Counted from the first letter of the stretch, positions 16,008 through 25,358 are shown. The stretch is DNA of 64,000 nucleotides from Bacteroides sedimenti (GCF_040365225.1 NZ_AP028055.1:1116001-1180000), one strand, 5' to 3'. The notes: a model not told the origin generated them from the letters alone. Numbers and translations are program-made.

Positions 16008-17024
16008 ATGGAAAAAATTCGCTTTGCTGTTATAGGGCAGGGGCATATCGGTAAACGACATGCCGAGATGGTTCGCCGCAATCCGCAAGCTGAATTGATA
16101 GCCGTTTGCGATATTCTTCCAAAAGAGAAGCTTGGTGTTGAAGGCAATCCTGAAACATTCTATTCTTCGATCGATGAGCTATTAGACAATGAAGCAGATA
16201 TTGATGTAGTCAATATCTGCGTTCCAAACGGTCTTCATGCAAATTATGCACTAAAAGCACTTGATCGCGGCAAACATGTTGTAATAGAGAAACCTATGGC
16301 TCTTTCAAAATGGGATGCAGAACAAGTTCTGTCCCGGAGTCTTGAGGTGGGACGTCATGTGTTTTGTGTCATGCAGAATCGCTATTCTCCACCTTCTGCC
16401 TGGTTAAAGGAGGTAGTCGATAGCGGTATTCTGGGCCAGATATATTCAGTTCATCTAAATTGTTTCTGGAATCGAGACGGAAGATACTACAAACCCGGAA
16501 ACTGGCACGGTGATGCAGAAATGGATGGGGGAACTCTCTTTACGCAGTTTTCTCATTTCGTGGATATCATGTACTGGCTTTTTGGGGATATTACGAACAT
16601 CAAAGGCTCTTTTCATGACTTCAATCACCAGTCGCTCACAGCATTTGAGGACAGCGGAACGATTCTTTTCGATTTCATCAAAGGAGGAGCGGGATGCCTG
16701 AACTACTCAACAGCTGTATGGGACAAGAACCTGGAAAGCAGTCTGACCATCATTGCACAGAATGGCTCAATTAAAGTAGCCGGACAGTACATGAACGAAG
16801 TGGAATATTGCCATATTAAAGATTATGTAATGCCTGAGCTCGCTCCATCCAATCCCCCGAATGATTATGGTGCCTATAAAGGTTCTGCACAGAATCATCA
16901 TTATGTGATTCAGAATGTGATAGATAAGCTGAAAGAGAATGCTTCAATCACAACCAATGTATTAGATGGTTTGAAAGTAGTAGATATCATCGAACGAATA
17001 TATAAAGAAAGGGATGCCAAATAA
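16008..17024 (+). CDS. Gfo/Idh/MocA-family oxidoreductase (WlbA/WbpB-like)
   Basis: A 338-residue NAD(P)-dependent sugar oxidoreductase with Rossmann motif AVIGQGHIGKRH, the EKP motif (VVIEKPMAL, catalytic Lys) and DGGTLFTQFSHFVDIMYW, whose His aligns with the family's catalytic histidine. The overall pattern resembles UDP-N-acetyl-2-amino-2-deoxyglucuronate dehydrogenases (WlbA/WbpB) of polysaccharide synthesis, but the substrate is not certain. ATG 16008 gives the standard MEKIRFAVIG start; longer frames overlap proS. It probably shares the proS transcript. Confidence 0.85.
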   Translation: MEKIRFAVIGQGHIGKRHAEMVRRNPQAELIAVCDILPKEKLGVEGNPETFYSSIDELLDNEADIDVVNICVPNGLHANYALKALDRGKHVVIEKPMALSKWDAEQVLSRSLEVGRHVFCVMQNRYSPPSAWLKEVVDSGILGQIYSVHLNCFWNRDGRYYKPGNWHGDAEMDGGTLFTQFSHFVDIMYWLFGDITNIKGSFHDFNHQSLTAFEDSGTILFDFIKGGAGCLNYSTAVWDKNLESSLTIIAQNGSIKVAGQYMNEVEYCHIKDYVMPELAPSNPPNDYGAYKGSAQNHHYVIQNVIDKLKENASITTNVLDGLKVVDIIERIYKERDAK

Positions 17025-17082
17025 AGCATCCCTTTCTTTACATATACATCCTTGAAACCAGGAATTCCACAAATAGATTTTT

Positions 17083-17122
17083 TATAAAAAAGCAGCTCGA
17101 TGCAAGAAAGTTTGCATCGAGC
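17083..17122 (-). terminator. Terminator of uxaC
   Basis: An 11 bp perfect stem (GCTCGATGCAA / TTTGCATCGAGC) with a short loop, followed on the minus strand by GCTTTTTTATAAAAAA. It sits 44 bp after the uxaC stop. Confidence 0.85.
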
Positions 17123-17166
17123 TTATATTATGACAATGTTTATCTAGTCTTTCAAAGAGTTATATA

Positions 17167-18573
17167 TCAAAATTGGAAGAAGTTTTTAGCGTTGTTATAA
17201 CTAATATCTTCAACCATCTGTCCGATGAATTTCATTTCAGATGCAGGAAGTTCACCATTCTCTATGTCACGACCTATCAGATTACACAAGGTACGACGGA
17301 AATATTCGTGACGCGGGTATGACGTAAAACTGCGCGAATCTGTCAGCATACCCACAAAACGGCTTAATAATCCCAGTACCGAAAGTGCGTTCATTTGTTT
17401 TTCCATGCCATCTTTCTGGTCGAGGAACCACCAACCAGAACCAAACTGTATCTTTCCCGGAATCTTTCCATCCTGGAAATTCCCAATCATGGTGGCAATC
17501 ACTTCATTGGCACATGGATTAAGATTATATAGAATTGTTTTTGTTAGTTTTCCTTCATAATCCAAGTGATTCAGGAATTTAGACATCGATTTAGCGGTAT
17601 TGAACTCGCCTATAGAATCGAATCCGGTGTCAGCACCAATCAGGTTAAACATTCGTTTATTATTATTGCGGATTGTTCCATAATGAAACTGCTGAGTCCA
17701 TCCTTTTTCCCAATCCATTTCAGCAAATATAATAAGCATGGCAGATTTATATTTCAAAATCTCCTCCTGCGTCAGATTTGTTCCACCATACACCTTATTA
17801 AAGATAGCTTTAATTTCTTCTTCAGTATAATCTTCGGCATAAAACTCTTCAATGCCGTGGTCGGAAAGTTTGCAACCTTGGCTTGCAAAGAAATCGTGAC
17901 GTACTTTCAATGCTGAAATAACATCATCAAACGTACTAATAGTGACACCACTCACTTCAGACAGTTTTTCTATATAAGCACGAAAATCTGACGGTATTTC
18001 TACAGCCATCGCCTTATCCGGACGCCATGTAGGAAGCATTTTTGTTTCAAAGCCGCTTTTTCTTGTGGCAATATGGTATTCCAACGAATCAATCGGATCA
18101 TCAGTTGTGCAAACAACCTCCACTTTATAACGTCGCATCATTCCTCTTGCTGAATATTCAGGCAAAGCCAGTTTGGCATTACACTCTTCAAATATTTCGC
18201 GGGCACTCTCCTTATTTAAAATTTTATCAATCCCAAAGGCTGATTTAAGTTCAAGATGAGTCCAGTGATACAAGGGATTACGCATTGTATAAGGCACAGT
18301 TTCTGCCCATTTTTCAAATTTCTCCCAATCAGAAGTGTCTGCTCCGGTACAATAGCGTTCGTCAATGCCATTGGTACGCATAGCACGCCATTTATAATGA
18401 TCGCCTCCCAGCCAAATTTCTGTCAGTGAACGAAACTGATGATCGTCGGCAACCATTTTAGGTACTAAATGGCAATGGTAATCAATTATAGGCATTTTAG
18501 CAGCATGCTGATGGTAAAGTTCTTGCGCAGTTTTGGTTTGCAACAAGAAATTTTCATCCATAAAGTTTTTCAT
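17167..18573 (-). CDS. uxaC: Glucuronate isomerase
   Basis: Isomerises D-glucuronate to D-fructuronate (and galacturonate to tagaturonate), the first step of the pathway completed by the SDR enzyme and UxuA upstream. The 468 residues match family length. An amidohydrolase-like metal site appears as PIIDYHCHLVPK near residue 30. Other conserved stretches are EVVCTTDDPIDSLEYH, QFHYGTIRNNN and SRSFTSYPRHEYFRRTLCN. It is transcribed alone and lies 3 kb from the uxuA operon, separated by proS and a Gfo/Idh gene. Confidence 0.97.
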   Translation of the reverse strand: MKNFMDENFLLQTKTAQELYHQHAAKMPIIDYHCHLVPKMVADDHQFRSLTEIWLGGDHYKWRAMRTNGIDERYCTGADTSDWEKFEKWAETVPYTMRNPLYHWTHLELKSAFGIDKILNKESAREIFEECNAKLALPEYSARGMMRRYKVEVVCTTDDPIDSLEYHIATRKSGFETKMLPTWRPDKAMAVEIPSDFRAYIEKLSEVSGVTISTFDDVISALKVRHDFFASQGCKLSDHGIEEFYAEDYTEEEIKAIFNKVYGGTNLTQEEILKYKSAMLIIFAEMDWEKGWTQQFHYGTIRNNNKRMFNLIGADTGFDSIGEFNTAKSMSKFLNHLDYEGKLTKTILYNLNPCANEVIATMIGNFQDGKIPGKIQFGSGWWFLDQKDGMEKQMNALSVLGLLSRFVGMLTDSRSFTSYPRHEYFRRTLCNLIGRDIENGELPASEMKFIGQMVEDISYNNAKNFFQF

Positions 18574-18967
18574 GTAATTAGTGTGTTTATTAAATTATTT
18601 CATTATCCGTTATCGCACACGAATGTAGGAATTAAAATTAAATTCGCAAAACAATTCATAATCTCATTAACCAAAATTTAGCATAATTACAAACAAATTT
18701 ACATCACATCTTTTTATACGATGAAGGTTGCTAAATCTAAATGCAACAATAAGCAGATTTTAAGATGATTAATACTATAATCATGCAAAATCAGTTACAA
18801 TAAATTAATGAGAATATTTCAAGAATTATAAATCCGAAGAGGTGAGGAGTTTTAAATAAATAAAGAAGCAAATAGATAAAGGAATAATAGCTTGAAAATA
18901 AAAATGAAGAAAATGATTGCTTATTCACGATTTAACCGTATATTTGTAGTCAATTTTTCTCATATTA
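18574..18967. promoter_or_regulatory. Divergent promoter region uxaC / nif3
   Basis: A 394 bp AT-rich spacer. For the plus-strand gene, TATATTTG (18939-18946) is a full -7 box with TTGC at 18917-18920 as a weak upstream box. Near uxaC, CGCACAC (18614-18620) resembles half of the palindrome in front of the LacI operon. Nothing else is recognisable. Confidence 0.5.
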
Positions 18968-20065
18968 ATGAAAATAAAGGAAATCGTAAGCGCCCTTGAA
19001 AGGTTCGCGCCTCTGCCTTTGCAAGACGGATTTGATAATGCCGGATTACAAATTGGGTTGACAGAAGCGGAAGCAACAGGGGCTTTGTTGTGTCTTGACG
19101 TTACTGAATCGGTCATCGATGAAGCAATTTCGTTGGGATACAATCTAGTTATATCCCATCATCCGCTTATTTTCAAAGGATATAAATCTATCACAGGAAA
19201 AGATTATGTGGAAAGATGCATCCTGAAAGCAATTAAGCACGATATAGTTATTTATTCTGCTCACACCAACCTGGATAATGCACAAGGAGGTGTGAATTAT
19301 AAAATTGCTGAGAAAATTGGATTAAAAAATGTACATATTCTTTCGGAGAAGGAAGATTCATTATTAAAACTAGTCACGTTTGTTCCTCTTGAATTTGCTG
19401 ATAAAGTAAGACAAGCATTATTTGATGCTGGTTGCGGACACATAGGCAACTATGATTCATGCAGTTACAATCTGGAAGGAGAGGGTACATTCCGGGCTAA
19501 CGAAGGAACGAATCCATTCTGTGGAAAAGTTGGAGAATTGCATACAGAAAAGGAAGTTAGGATTGAAACAATTCTACCATCCTTTAAAAGGAACACAGTA
19601 CTGCGTACATTGATTGCAACACATCCGTACGAAGAACCTGCATTTGACTTTTACTCTCTGAAAAATTCCTGGTCGCAGGCAGGGGCAGGGGTTGTTGGCG
19701 AATTAGAGAACCCATTAACTGAGCTTGAATTTCTGAAACTACTGAAAGATCGGTTCGATGTTGAATGCATAAAACACAATCAACTTACTGGCCGGATAAT
19801 TAAGAAAGTTGCTTTATGTGGAGGGGCAGGGGCCTTTCTTCTTCCGGAAGCAATCCACTGTAATTCTGATGTTTATATAACCGGTGAAATTCGTTATCAT
19901 GATTATTTTGGTCATGAAAATGAAATTTTGATGACCGAAATTGGGCATTATGAGAGTGAACAATATACTAAAGAGATTTTTTATTCAGTAATACAGAGTT
20001 TATTTCCTGATTTTAATATACATCTAAGTAAAATAAATACCAATCCCATAAAATATTTTAAATAA
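18968..20065 (+). CDS. Nif3-like dinuclear metal center protein
   Basis: A 365-residue Nif3/YqfO-type protein (annotated in many genomes as GTP cyclohydrolase I type 2 homolog). The metal-binding motifs are in order: LPLQDGFDNAGLQIG, VISHHPLIF (His pair), YSAHTNLDN, and near the C-terminus GEIRYHDYFGHE and EIGHYESEQ. The middle ~100 residues form the PII-like insertion of the long YqfO form. The biological role of the family is unresolved. It overlaps no gene but is followed after 1 bp by the zinc-ribbon protein gene, as in many Bacteroidetes, so the two are an operon. Confidence 0.93.
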   Translation: MKIKEIVSALERFAPLPLQDGFDNAGLQIGLTEAEATGALLCLDVTESVIDEAISLGYNLVISHHPLIFKGYKSITGKDYVERCILKAIKHDIVIYSAHTNLDNAQGGVNYKIAEKIGLKNVHILSEKEDSLLKLVTFVPLEFADKVRQALFDAGCGHIGNYDSCSYNLEGEGTFRANEGTNPFCGKVGELHTEKEVRIETILPSFKRNTVLRTLIATHPYEEPAFDFYSLKNSWSQAGAGVVGELENPLTELEFLKLLKDRFDVECIKHNQLTGRIIKKVALCGGAGAFLLPEAIHCNSDVYITGEIRYHDYFGHENEILMTEIGHYESEQYTKEIFYSVIQSLFPDFNIHLSKINTNPIKYFK

Positions 20066-20066
20066 T

Positions 20067-20849
20067 ATGGCTAAAGAAGTTAAAAACGAACCGAAAGAAT
20101 TGACGGTAGAACAAAAGCTTAAAGCATTGTATCAACTGCAGACTATGCTTTCTGAGATTGACAAGATTAAGACTCTGAGAGGTGAACTTCCTCTTGAAGT
20201 ACAAGATCTGGAAGATGAAGTTGCCGGCTTAAATACTCGCATTGAGAAAATTAAGGCTGAAATCAGTGAGCTTAAATCGTCTATTGCTGCAAAGAAAATT
20301 GAAATTGAAGCAGCTAAAGCTTCTGTTGAGAAATATAAATCTCAACAAGAAAATGTTCGTAATAACCGTGAATTCGATTTCTTATCCAAAGAGATAGAAT
20401 TCCAAATACTGGAAATTGAACTTTGCGAAAAAAGAATCAAAGAATTTACTGCTGAAGAGAAATTAAAAAGCGAAGAGGTAGTAAAGAGTTCTGAGACATT
20501 GGAAGAAAGACAACAAGATCTTACTGTTAAAAAGAATGAGCTTGAAGAAATTATTTCTGAAACAAAACAAGAAGAAGAAAAGCTCAGAGAAAAAGCAAAA
20601 ATGCTTGAAACAACAATTGAACCTCGTTTATTACAGGCATTTAAACGTATTCGTAAGAATTCCCGCAACGGACTTGGAGTTGTTTATGTAGAACGTGATG
20701 CATGCGGTGGTTGCTTTAACAAAATCCCGCCCCAGAGACAGTTGGATATTCGCATGCGCAAAAAAATCATTGTTTGTGAATACTGCGGTCGTATCATGAT
20801 TGACCCTGAACTAGCAGGAGTTGAGGTAGAACGTCCATCATCTAAATAA
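20067..20849 (+). CDS. Coiled-coil protein with C4 zinc ribbon
   Basis: 260 residues. Residues ~10-190 are a long heptad-rich coiled coil (many E/K/L, e.g. LEDEVAGLNTRIEKIKAEI). The C-terminus is a zinc ribbon with two Cys pairs (CGGCFNKIPPQ and CEYCGRIM). This is the DUF164/zf-RING_7 family, loosely DksA-like in shape; structures of relatives suggest nucleic-acid binding, but the function is unknown. Co-transcribed with the Nif3 gene (1 bp gap) and followed by a strong terminator. Confidence 0.9.
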   Translation: MAKEVKNEPKELTVEQKLKALYQLQTMLSEIDKIKTLRGELPLEVQDLEDEVAGLNTRIEKIKAEISELKSSIAAKKIEIEAAKASVEKYKSQQENVRNNREFDFLSKEIEFQILEIELCEKRIKEFTAEEKLKSEEVVKSSETLEERQQDLTVKKNELEEIISETKQEEEKLREKAKMLETTIEPRLLQAFKRIRKNSRNGLGVVYVERDACGGCFNKIPPQRQLDIRMRKKIIVCEYCGRIMIDPELAGVEVERPSSK

Positions 20850-20921
20850 ATTAGCAAGAGAGAGATTAAAAGTTACTCTCCGGATATAAAGGAGTTATAT
20901 TGTGTAACTTTTCAATAATAC

Positions 20922-20968
20922 AAAGAGCCATTTTCAATCCATAATATTGATTGAAAATGGCTCTTTTG
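20922..20968 (+). terminator. Terminator of the Nif3/zinc-ribbon operon
   Basis: An 18 bp perfect stem (AAAGAGCCATTTTCAATC with its complement) with a 9-nt loop and a short T-run. A very stable hairpin. Confidence 0.9.
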
Positions 20969-21101
20969 TCATTGCAAGAAATCGAACTGTAACTTTTGTT
21001 TTCTGCTTTGAACTTAAATTATGCCTTCACACATCTTGCGACGTATAGAGTACTACATTACAAAGGCTGCATAAAATTGTTGTCTAACAGAAAGAAAGAT
21101 C

Positions 21102-21551
21102 TTATAACGACTGGTAATCAGGGAGTTCATCTAAGAAAGTATAAGTTTGATTTTCGTAATCCATCTTGCAGCAGAAATGATTCATCCCGTTGCTTACAAT
21201 AAGATAGTCTACCTTAAGTACAAAGTTGTAATTCGTAATCTGGTTAAATACTGCCTGAGTGATCGGTACCTGAGGAGCTTTATACTCTATTATCATTCTT
21301 GCAGAAAGATCGCGCTTATAGAGTACTGTATCACAACGCTTTTTGGTACCATTTAAATGTAAAAGTACTTCATTAGCCATTAGGGCAGAAGGATATCCTT
21401 TATAGTTAATTAGAAATTGTACAAAATGCTGACGTACCCATTCTTCTGGAGTCAGTGCAACATAACGTCGTCTTATCTGATCAAAAATAACTTTCTTACC
21501 ATTGCGTACAGCTATTTTAGTCTCATATTTTGGTAGGTTTAATGATAACAT
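21102..21551 (-). CDS. Solitary HsdR N-terminal domain (PD-(D/E)xK) protein
   Basis: A 149-residue protein with the fold of the type I restriction R-subunit N-terminal nuclease domain: EEWVRQHFVQFLI, then the nuclease core CDTVLYKR ... MIIEYKAP, giving the D-(E/x)-K catalytic triad. No helicase domain and no hsdM or hsdS is nearby, so it is not a restriction system. Such solitary genes are widespread in Bacteroides next to the AMP nucleosidase/holA genes, suggesting a housekeeping nuclease. Function unknown. Confidence 0.85.
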   Translation of the reverse strand: MLSLNLPKYETKIAVRNGKKVIFDQIRRRYVALTPEEWVRQHFVQFLINYKGYPSALMANEVLLHLNGTKKRCDTVLYKRDLSARMIIEYKAPQVPITQAVFNQITNYNFVLKVDYLIVSNGMNHFCCKMDYENQTYTFLDELPDYQSL

Positions 21552-21555
21552 TTAT

Positions 21556-21563
21556 TATTTTTG
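21556..21563 (+). promoter_or_regulatory. -7 box of the amn-holA operon
   Basis: TATTTTTG matches TAnnTTTG; TTTG at 21529-21532, inside the divergent gene, is a candidate upstream box at 23 bp. Confidence 0.5.
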
Positions 21564-21616
21564 TAAATTAATGAATGGATCCATCGGGTCATAAACCACA
21601 AAATTAGCAGATAATT

Positions 21617-22390
21617 ATGAAAACGAAGCAAGAAATTGTAGCAAATTGGCTCCCTCGTTACACAAAACGGAACCTGGAAGATTTTACTGATTACATTTTA
21701 CTGACTAATTTCAATAAGTATGTAGAAATATTTGCCGAAAAGTTTGATGTTCCGGTAATAGGCCGGGATGCCAACATGACTTCGGCCAGTGCAAACGGAA
21801 TCACAATTATCAATTTTGGCATGGGAAGTCCCAATGCTGCCATTATCATGGATCTACTCGGCGCCATTCATCCAAAGGCTTGTCTTTTCCTTGGAAAATG
21901 TGGAGGCATTGATAAGAAAAATCAGTTAGGAGATCTGATACTTCCTATTGCCGCTATCAGAGGTGAAGGTACATCAAATGATTATTTCCCACCTGAAGTT
22001 CCGGCTTTACCTTCGTTTATGCTACAACGTGCAGTTTCGTCTTCTATCCGAGATTATGGTAAAGATTATTGGACCGGGACAGTTTATACAACTAACCGGA
22101 GAATCTGGGAACACGACGAGGCATTTAAGGAATATCTGCTCAAAACCCGTGCCATGGCTGTAGATATGGAGACAGCAACTCTATTCAGTACTGGATTTGC
22201 TAATCATATTCCAACCGGTGCGTTACTCCTTGTTTCTGACCAACCCATGACTCCGGAAGGAATTAAAACAGACAAAAGCGATAGTATGGTCACAAATACT
22301 TTTGTACAAGATCATGTTGATATTGGAATCGCATCTTTACGAATGATCATCGATCAAAAGAAAACGGTTAAGCATCTTAAATACGAATAA
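21617..22390 (+). CDS. amn: AMP nucleosidase
   Basis: Cleaves AMP to adenine and ribose 5-phosphate. The 257-residue protein is the short Bacteroides form, a nucleoside-phosphorylase fold: INFGMGSPNAAIIMDLLGAI (phosphate loop), FLGKCGGI, GEGTSNDYFPPEVPALPSF, and AVDMETATLF, the MExE-like ribose/purine-binding motif. The regulatory N-terminal domain of the E. coli enzyme is absent, as in other short forms. holA starts 8 bp downstream. Confidence 0.92.
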   Translation: MKTKQEIVANWLPRYTKRNLEDFTDYILLTNFNKYVEIFAEKFDVPVIGRDANMTSASANGITIINFGMGSPNAAIIMDLLGAIHPKACLFLGKCGGIDKKNQLGDLILPIAAIRGEGTSNDYFPPEVPALPSFMLQRAVSSSIRDYGKDYWTGTVYTTNRRIWEHDEAFKEYLLKTRAMAVDMETATLFSTGFANHIPTGALLLVSDQPMTPEGIKTDKSDSMVTNTFVQDHVDIGIASLRMIIDQKKTVKHLKYE

Positions 22391-22398
22391 CATATTAA

Positions 22399-23418
22399 AT
22401 GGCAAAACAAGAAATTACATACGAGGATATACTCAAAGAGCTAAAAGCAAAGCAATACAGACCCATTTATTATTTAATGGGAGAAGAGCCATATTACATT
22501 GACCTCATTTCAGACTATATCATAGATAATATTCTGACTGAATCAGAGAAGGAATTCAATCTGTCTGTAGTTTATGGCGCAGATGTAGATATTGCGACTA
22601 TTATAAATGCGGCAAAAAGATATCCGATGATGTCTGAATATCAGGTTGTTGTGGTTAAAGAGGCGCAGAACATAAAAAACATGGACGAGCTGAGCTACTA
22701 TCTCCAGAAACCTTTAAACTCAACAATTCTTGTGATATGCCACAAACACGGTTCTATTGATAAACGGAAAAAACTGGCTGCAGAAATTGAGAAAGCAGGT
22801 ATTCTTTTTGAGTCGAAGAAAATAAAAGATAATATGCTTCCAGGTTTTATTGCATTGTACTTAAAGAAAAGAGGGATTGACATAGAGCAAAAATCTTCAG
22901 CAATGATTGCTGATTTCGTTGGAACTGATTTAAGCCGTCTGACAGGAGAGCTTGAGAAATTGATTATTACGATGCCAGCCGGACAAAAGCGAATAACTCC
23001 TGAACAGATTGAGAAGAATATCGGGATAAGCAAGGATTTTAATAATTTTGAACTTAAAAATGCTCTTTTAGAAAGAGATGTGCTTAAGGCAAATCGAATA
23101 ATAAAATATTTTGCAGAAAATCCTAAAGCAAACCCGATTCAAATGTCTCTCTCTATACTTTTTAATTTTTTCTCAAATTTAATGTTGGCTTATTACGCAC
23201 CTGAAAAATCAGAACAAGGAATAGCTCAGCAGTTAGGGCTCAAATCTCCATGGCAAGCAAAAGAATACATCAATGCCATGCAAAAATTCAGTGGAGTAAA
23301 GGTTATGCAAATTATTGGAGAAATAAGAAATTGTGACGCAAAATCGAAAGGAGTGGGAAACTCAGGAACTGCTCAAGGAGATTTACTTCGTGAATTAGTG
23401 TATAAAATTCTTCATTGA
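22399..23418 (+). CDS. holA: DNA polymerase III subunit delta
   Basis: The clamp-loader delta subunit opens the sliding clamp. The 339-residue protein has the AAA-like N-terminal domain without a functional Walker A (PIYYLMGEEPYYID), the segment LYFLKKRGI-like (ALYLKKRGIDIEQKSSAMIADFVGTDLSRLTGELEKL) and the C-terminal collar helices (GVKVMQIIGEIRNCDAKSKG). It is the distal gene of the amn operon and ends before a terminator at 23514. Confidence 0.93.
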   Translation: MAKQEITYEDILKELKAKQYRPIYYLMGEEPYYIDLISDYIIDNILTESEKEFNLSVVYGADVDIATIINAAKRYPMMSEYQVVVVKEAQNIKNMDELSYYLQKPLNSTILVICHKHGSIDKRKKLAAEIEKAGILFESKKIKDNMLPGFIALYLKKRGIDIEQKSSAMIADFVGTDLSRLTGELEKLIITMPAGQKRITPEQIEKNIGISKDFNNFELKNALLERDVLKANRIIKYFAENPKANPIQMSLSILFNFFSNLMLAYYAPEKSEQGIAQQLGLKSPWQAKEYINAMQKFSGVKVMQIIGEIRNCDAKSKGVGNSGTAQGDLLRELVYKILH

Positions 23419-23513
23419 TCAAAAGTATATATACAACCTATATGAATCATAAAGGATAAAATGAGGCTTAAAGTCTATAAGCCACGGAACATACATACGA
23501 TCAATAAAAGCAT

Positions 23514-23544
23514 AAAGCCTTCCATTGCGAAGGCTTTTTTATTT
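23514..23544 (+). terminator. Terminator of amn-holA
   Basis: A 9 bp perfect stem (AAAGCCTTC / GAAGGCTTT) with 6-nt loop and a T-run. Confidence 0.88.
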
Positions 23545-23605
23545 CATATTCTCATTTGACTTACCAATGCAGCTCTAACAGGTGAATAATGATAAATAAT
23601 TGCGC

Positions 23606-23735
23606 TTTAGAGTGATTATTAATCAAATATAGGCTTGAATTGCTAGAACAAGAAAAATTATAAACCTGAAAATAGGTTTTATCACTTTGTATATCATGTC
23701 ATTATATCATATTTAAGGCCCTCAGAATTGGTTAT
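23606..23735. repeat. Diverged direct repeat, copy A
   Basis: Shares an ordered series of words with 24076-24215: TTTAGAG.TGATT, TACTAGAA/TGCTAGAA, AAACCT.AAAATAGG, TTATTTCA/TTATCAC, AAGGC..T.AGAAT. Similarity is moderate, so the duplication is old. No coding frame is shared. Confidence 0.45.
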
Positions 23736-23980
23736 TTGACTTTTATCCGCCCATTACCAAGGAATTTCTAAGCATTTACGTATTTTGTATTATAGACACA
23801 GTATGTATATTCTTGTTGGAAGCTGATTCGAGCAAATAAATCCTTCAATTCTATTATTCACTAGTTAAGTATAGAACAATACAGAACTGAAAGAGGGTAG
23901 ACTCTCTATCAGAGTTAACTGATATTTCGTAAAAAAATTGACTGCCAGGAACAGATAGAATACTGATTATATGCACGCCC

Positions 23981-24033
23981 TTTCAGATATGTGAGAAGTA
24001 CTATGTGAAGAGTACTTTATACATAATCTGAAA
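23981..24033. repeat. Long imperfect hairpin
   Basis: Arms TTTCAGATATGT..AAGTACT and AGTACTT..ACATAATCTGAAA pair over roughly 20 bp with small bulges and an 8-nt loop. No T-run follows. It may be a structured RNA or a decayed inverted-repeat element. Confidence 0.45.
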
Positions 24034-24075
24034 ATAACACTGATAAATGGAATTCAAAAGTGAATTTTCATTTTT

Positions 24076-24215
24076 AGAGGTGATTTTCGGCATTTTACAG
24101 CCCAATTTACTAGAATAAAAGATATTTCAAACCTAAAAATAGGGGTTATTTCATTATACAACAATGACTTATACTAATAATAAGGCTTTTAGAATCGAAT
24201 ATTAGTCATATACTA
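24076..24215. repeat. Diverged direct repeat, copy B
   Basis: Partner of 23606-23735, offset by about 470 bp in the same orientation. Confidence 0.45.
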
Positions 24216-24770
24216 TCCATATATATGGAAATATTTTAAGGAATCGTTTTTGGGGCGAAACATTTGTCAATGGCTAGCATCACTATTATTACTCTAAAAA
24301 ATATTCTCATTTACAATTTACATAAGTGAATACATTCGTAAAATATAGCTTGTTTTACAAATGTAACATTGGACATATGTGCTAATTTGCAGATACATTT
24401 ATATATTCTACAGGTGTAAACACATTTGTAACCTATGTGTTTTACATAAATAAACCTTCTGCTACATTTATGTTATACCCGCTTTTTAAAGGATAGAACT
24501 TATAGTTATTAACAATATTGTCAGTAAGTTATCTATTTTTAATGAATAATAACTATAAAATCGATAAAAATTTAATATTAACATCTGTGATATCATCTTA
24601 TATAAGAGGTGCATATAATATGTAATAGTCTATATATTAGTTATTTACATGTGTAATATAAACTAATACTTTTAGCTGATTTATCCTGTATTATAGTAAT
24701 ACACACCTATACTTGATACATTTGTTATTTATAAGGTATATTTGTAAATGTAAATTAGAAACAAATGTAA

Positions 24771-24802
24771 TTTGCATATGTGAATTTTATTTGCTACATT
24801 TG
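24771..24802 (+). promoter_or_regulatory. Promoter of the HTH regulator gene
   Basis: TTTG (24771-24774), 20 bp spacer, TACATTTG (24795-24802): a consensus Bacteroides promoter. It overlaps ACATTTGT-like palindromes, so autoregulation is possible. Confidence 0.75.
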
Positions 24803-24858
24803 TAGAGTTATAATTCACAATCAGAAATTCACATTTATATCTTATATAAAGACTCAAG

Positions 24859-25317
24859 ATGAAAGACAGAATTGAAGCTATAATGAGAAAGGAACATCTT
24901 ACTCCATCCTCATTTGCTGAAGCCATAGAAATTCAGCGTTCGACATTGACTCATATATTACGTGGAAGAAATAACCCTAGCTTGGATGTGGTTATGAAAA
25001 TTCATCAACGATTTAAGTATGTGAATCTGGATTGGCTTTTGTATGGAACTGGTAACATGGTGAGCCAGGAGAAGTCAAATATTGATTTTCAACCCTCTTT
25101 ATTTAATGAGAATCCTGAAAATCCGACCAATCTCCCAGCTGAAACAGAATATCGCAAGGAAATCGCCTTAAGAAACACCGAAATAACCACTAATGAGCCT
25201 GTAAAAGAGGAAGTTAGATACATAGAAAGACCACGTAGAAAAATTACTGAAATAAGAATTTTCTATGATGATAACACCTTTGAGATCTTTAAAGGCGAAA
25301 ATATGCCCCCATTATAA
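24859..25317 (+). CDS. XRE-type helix-turn-helix regulator
   Basis: 152 residues. Residues ~4-58 form an HTH_3/XRE domain (RIEAIMRKEHLTPSSFAEAIEIQRSTLTHILRGRNNPS), followed by the common DWLLYGTG linker. The rest is polar and ends with a short beta-like segment (KITEIRIFYDDNTFEIF). The target is unknown. It stands alone behind a 1.4 kb non-coding region rich in ACATTTGT-like palindromes, which are candidates for its own operator sites. pyrK has a separate -7 box downstream. Confidence 0.88.
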   Translation: MKDRIEAIMRKEHLTPSSFAEAIEIQRSTLTHILRGRNNPSLDVVMKIHQRFKYVNLDWLLYGTGNMVSQEKSNIDFQPSLFNENPENPTNLPAETEYRKEIALRNTEITTNEPVKEEVRYIERPRRKITEIRIFYDDNTFEIFKGENMPPL

Positions 25318-25358
25318 TTAAATGAGGATAGGAAAATTAAAATTTGGGTAAAATGGCG

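Larger units (their letters stand above)
23545..24770. other. Long AT-rich non-coding region upstream of the HTH gene
   Basis: About 1.2 kb without a convincing ORF on either strand. It contains two diverged direct copies of a ~130 bp segment (23606-23735 and 24076-24215), a ~53 nt hairpin (23981-24033), and from 24313 onward a dense set of ACA-WW-TGT-like palindromes (e.g. ACAAATGT 24357, ACATATGT 24373, ACATTTGT 24422). It may be a decayed locus, an ncRNA region or an extended regulatory region for the HTH gene. Confidence 0.5.

Noticed and set aside
21102..21551. Restriction-modification system
   Set aside because: Only an HsdR N-terminal domain is present; no methylase, specificity subunit or helicase nearby.
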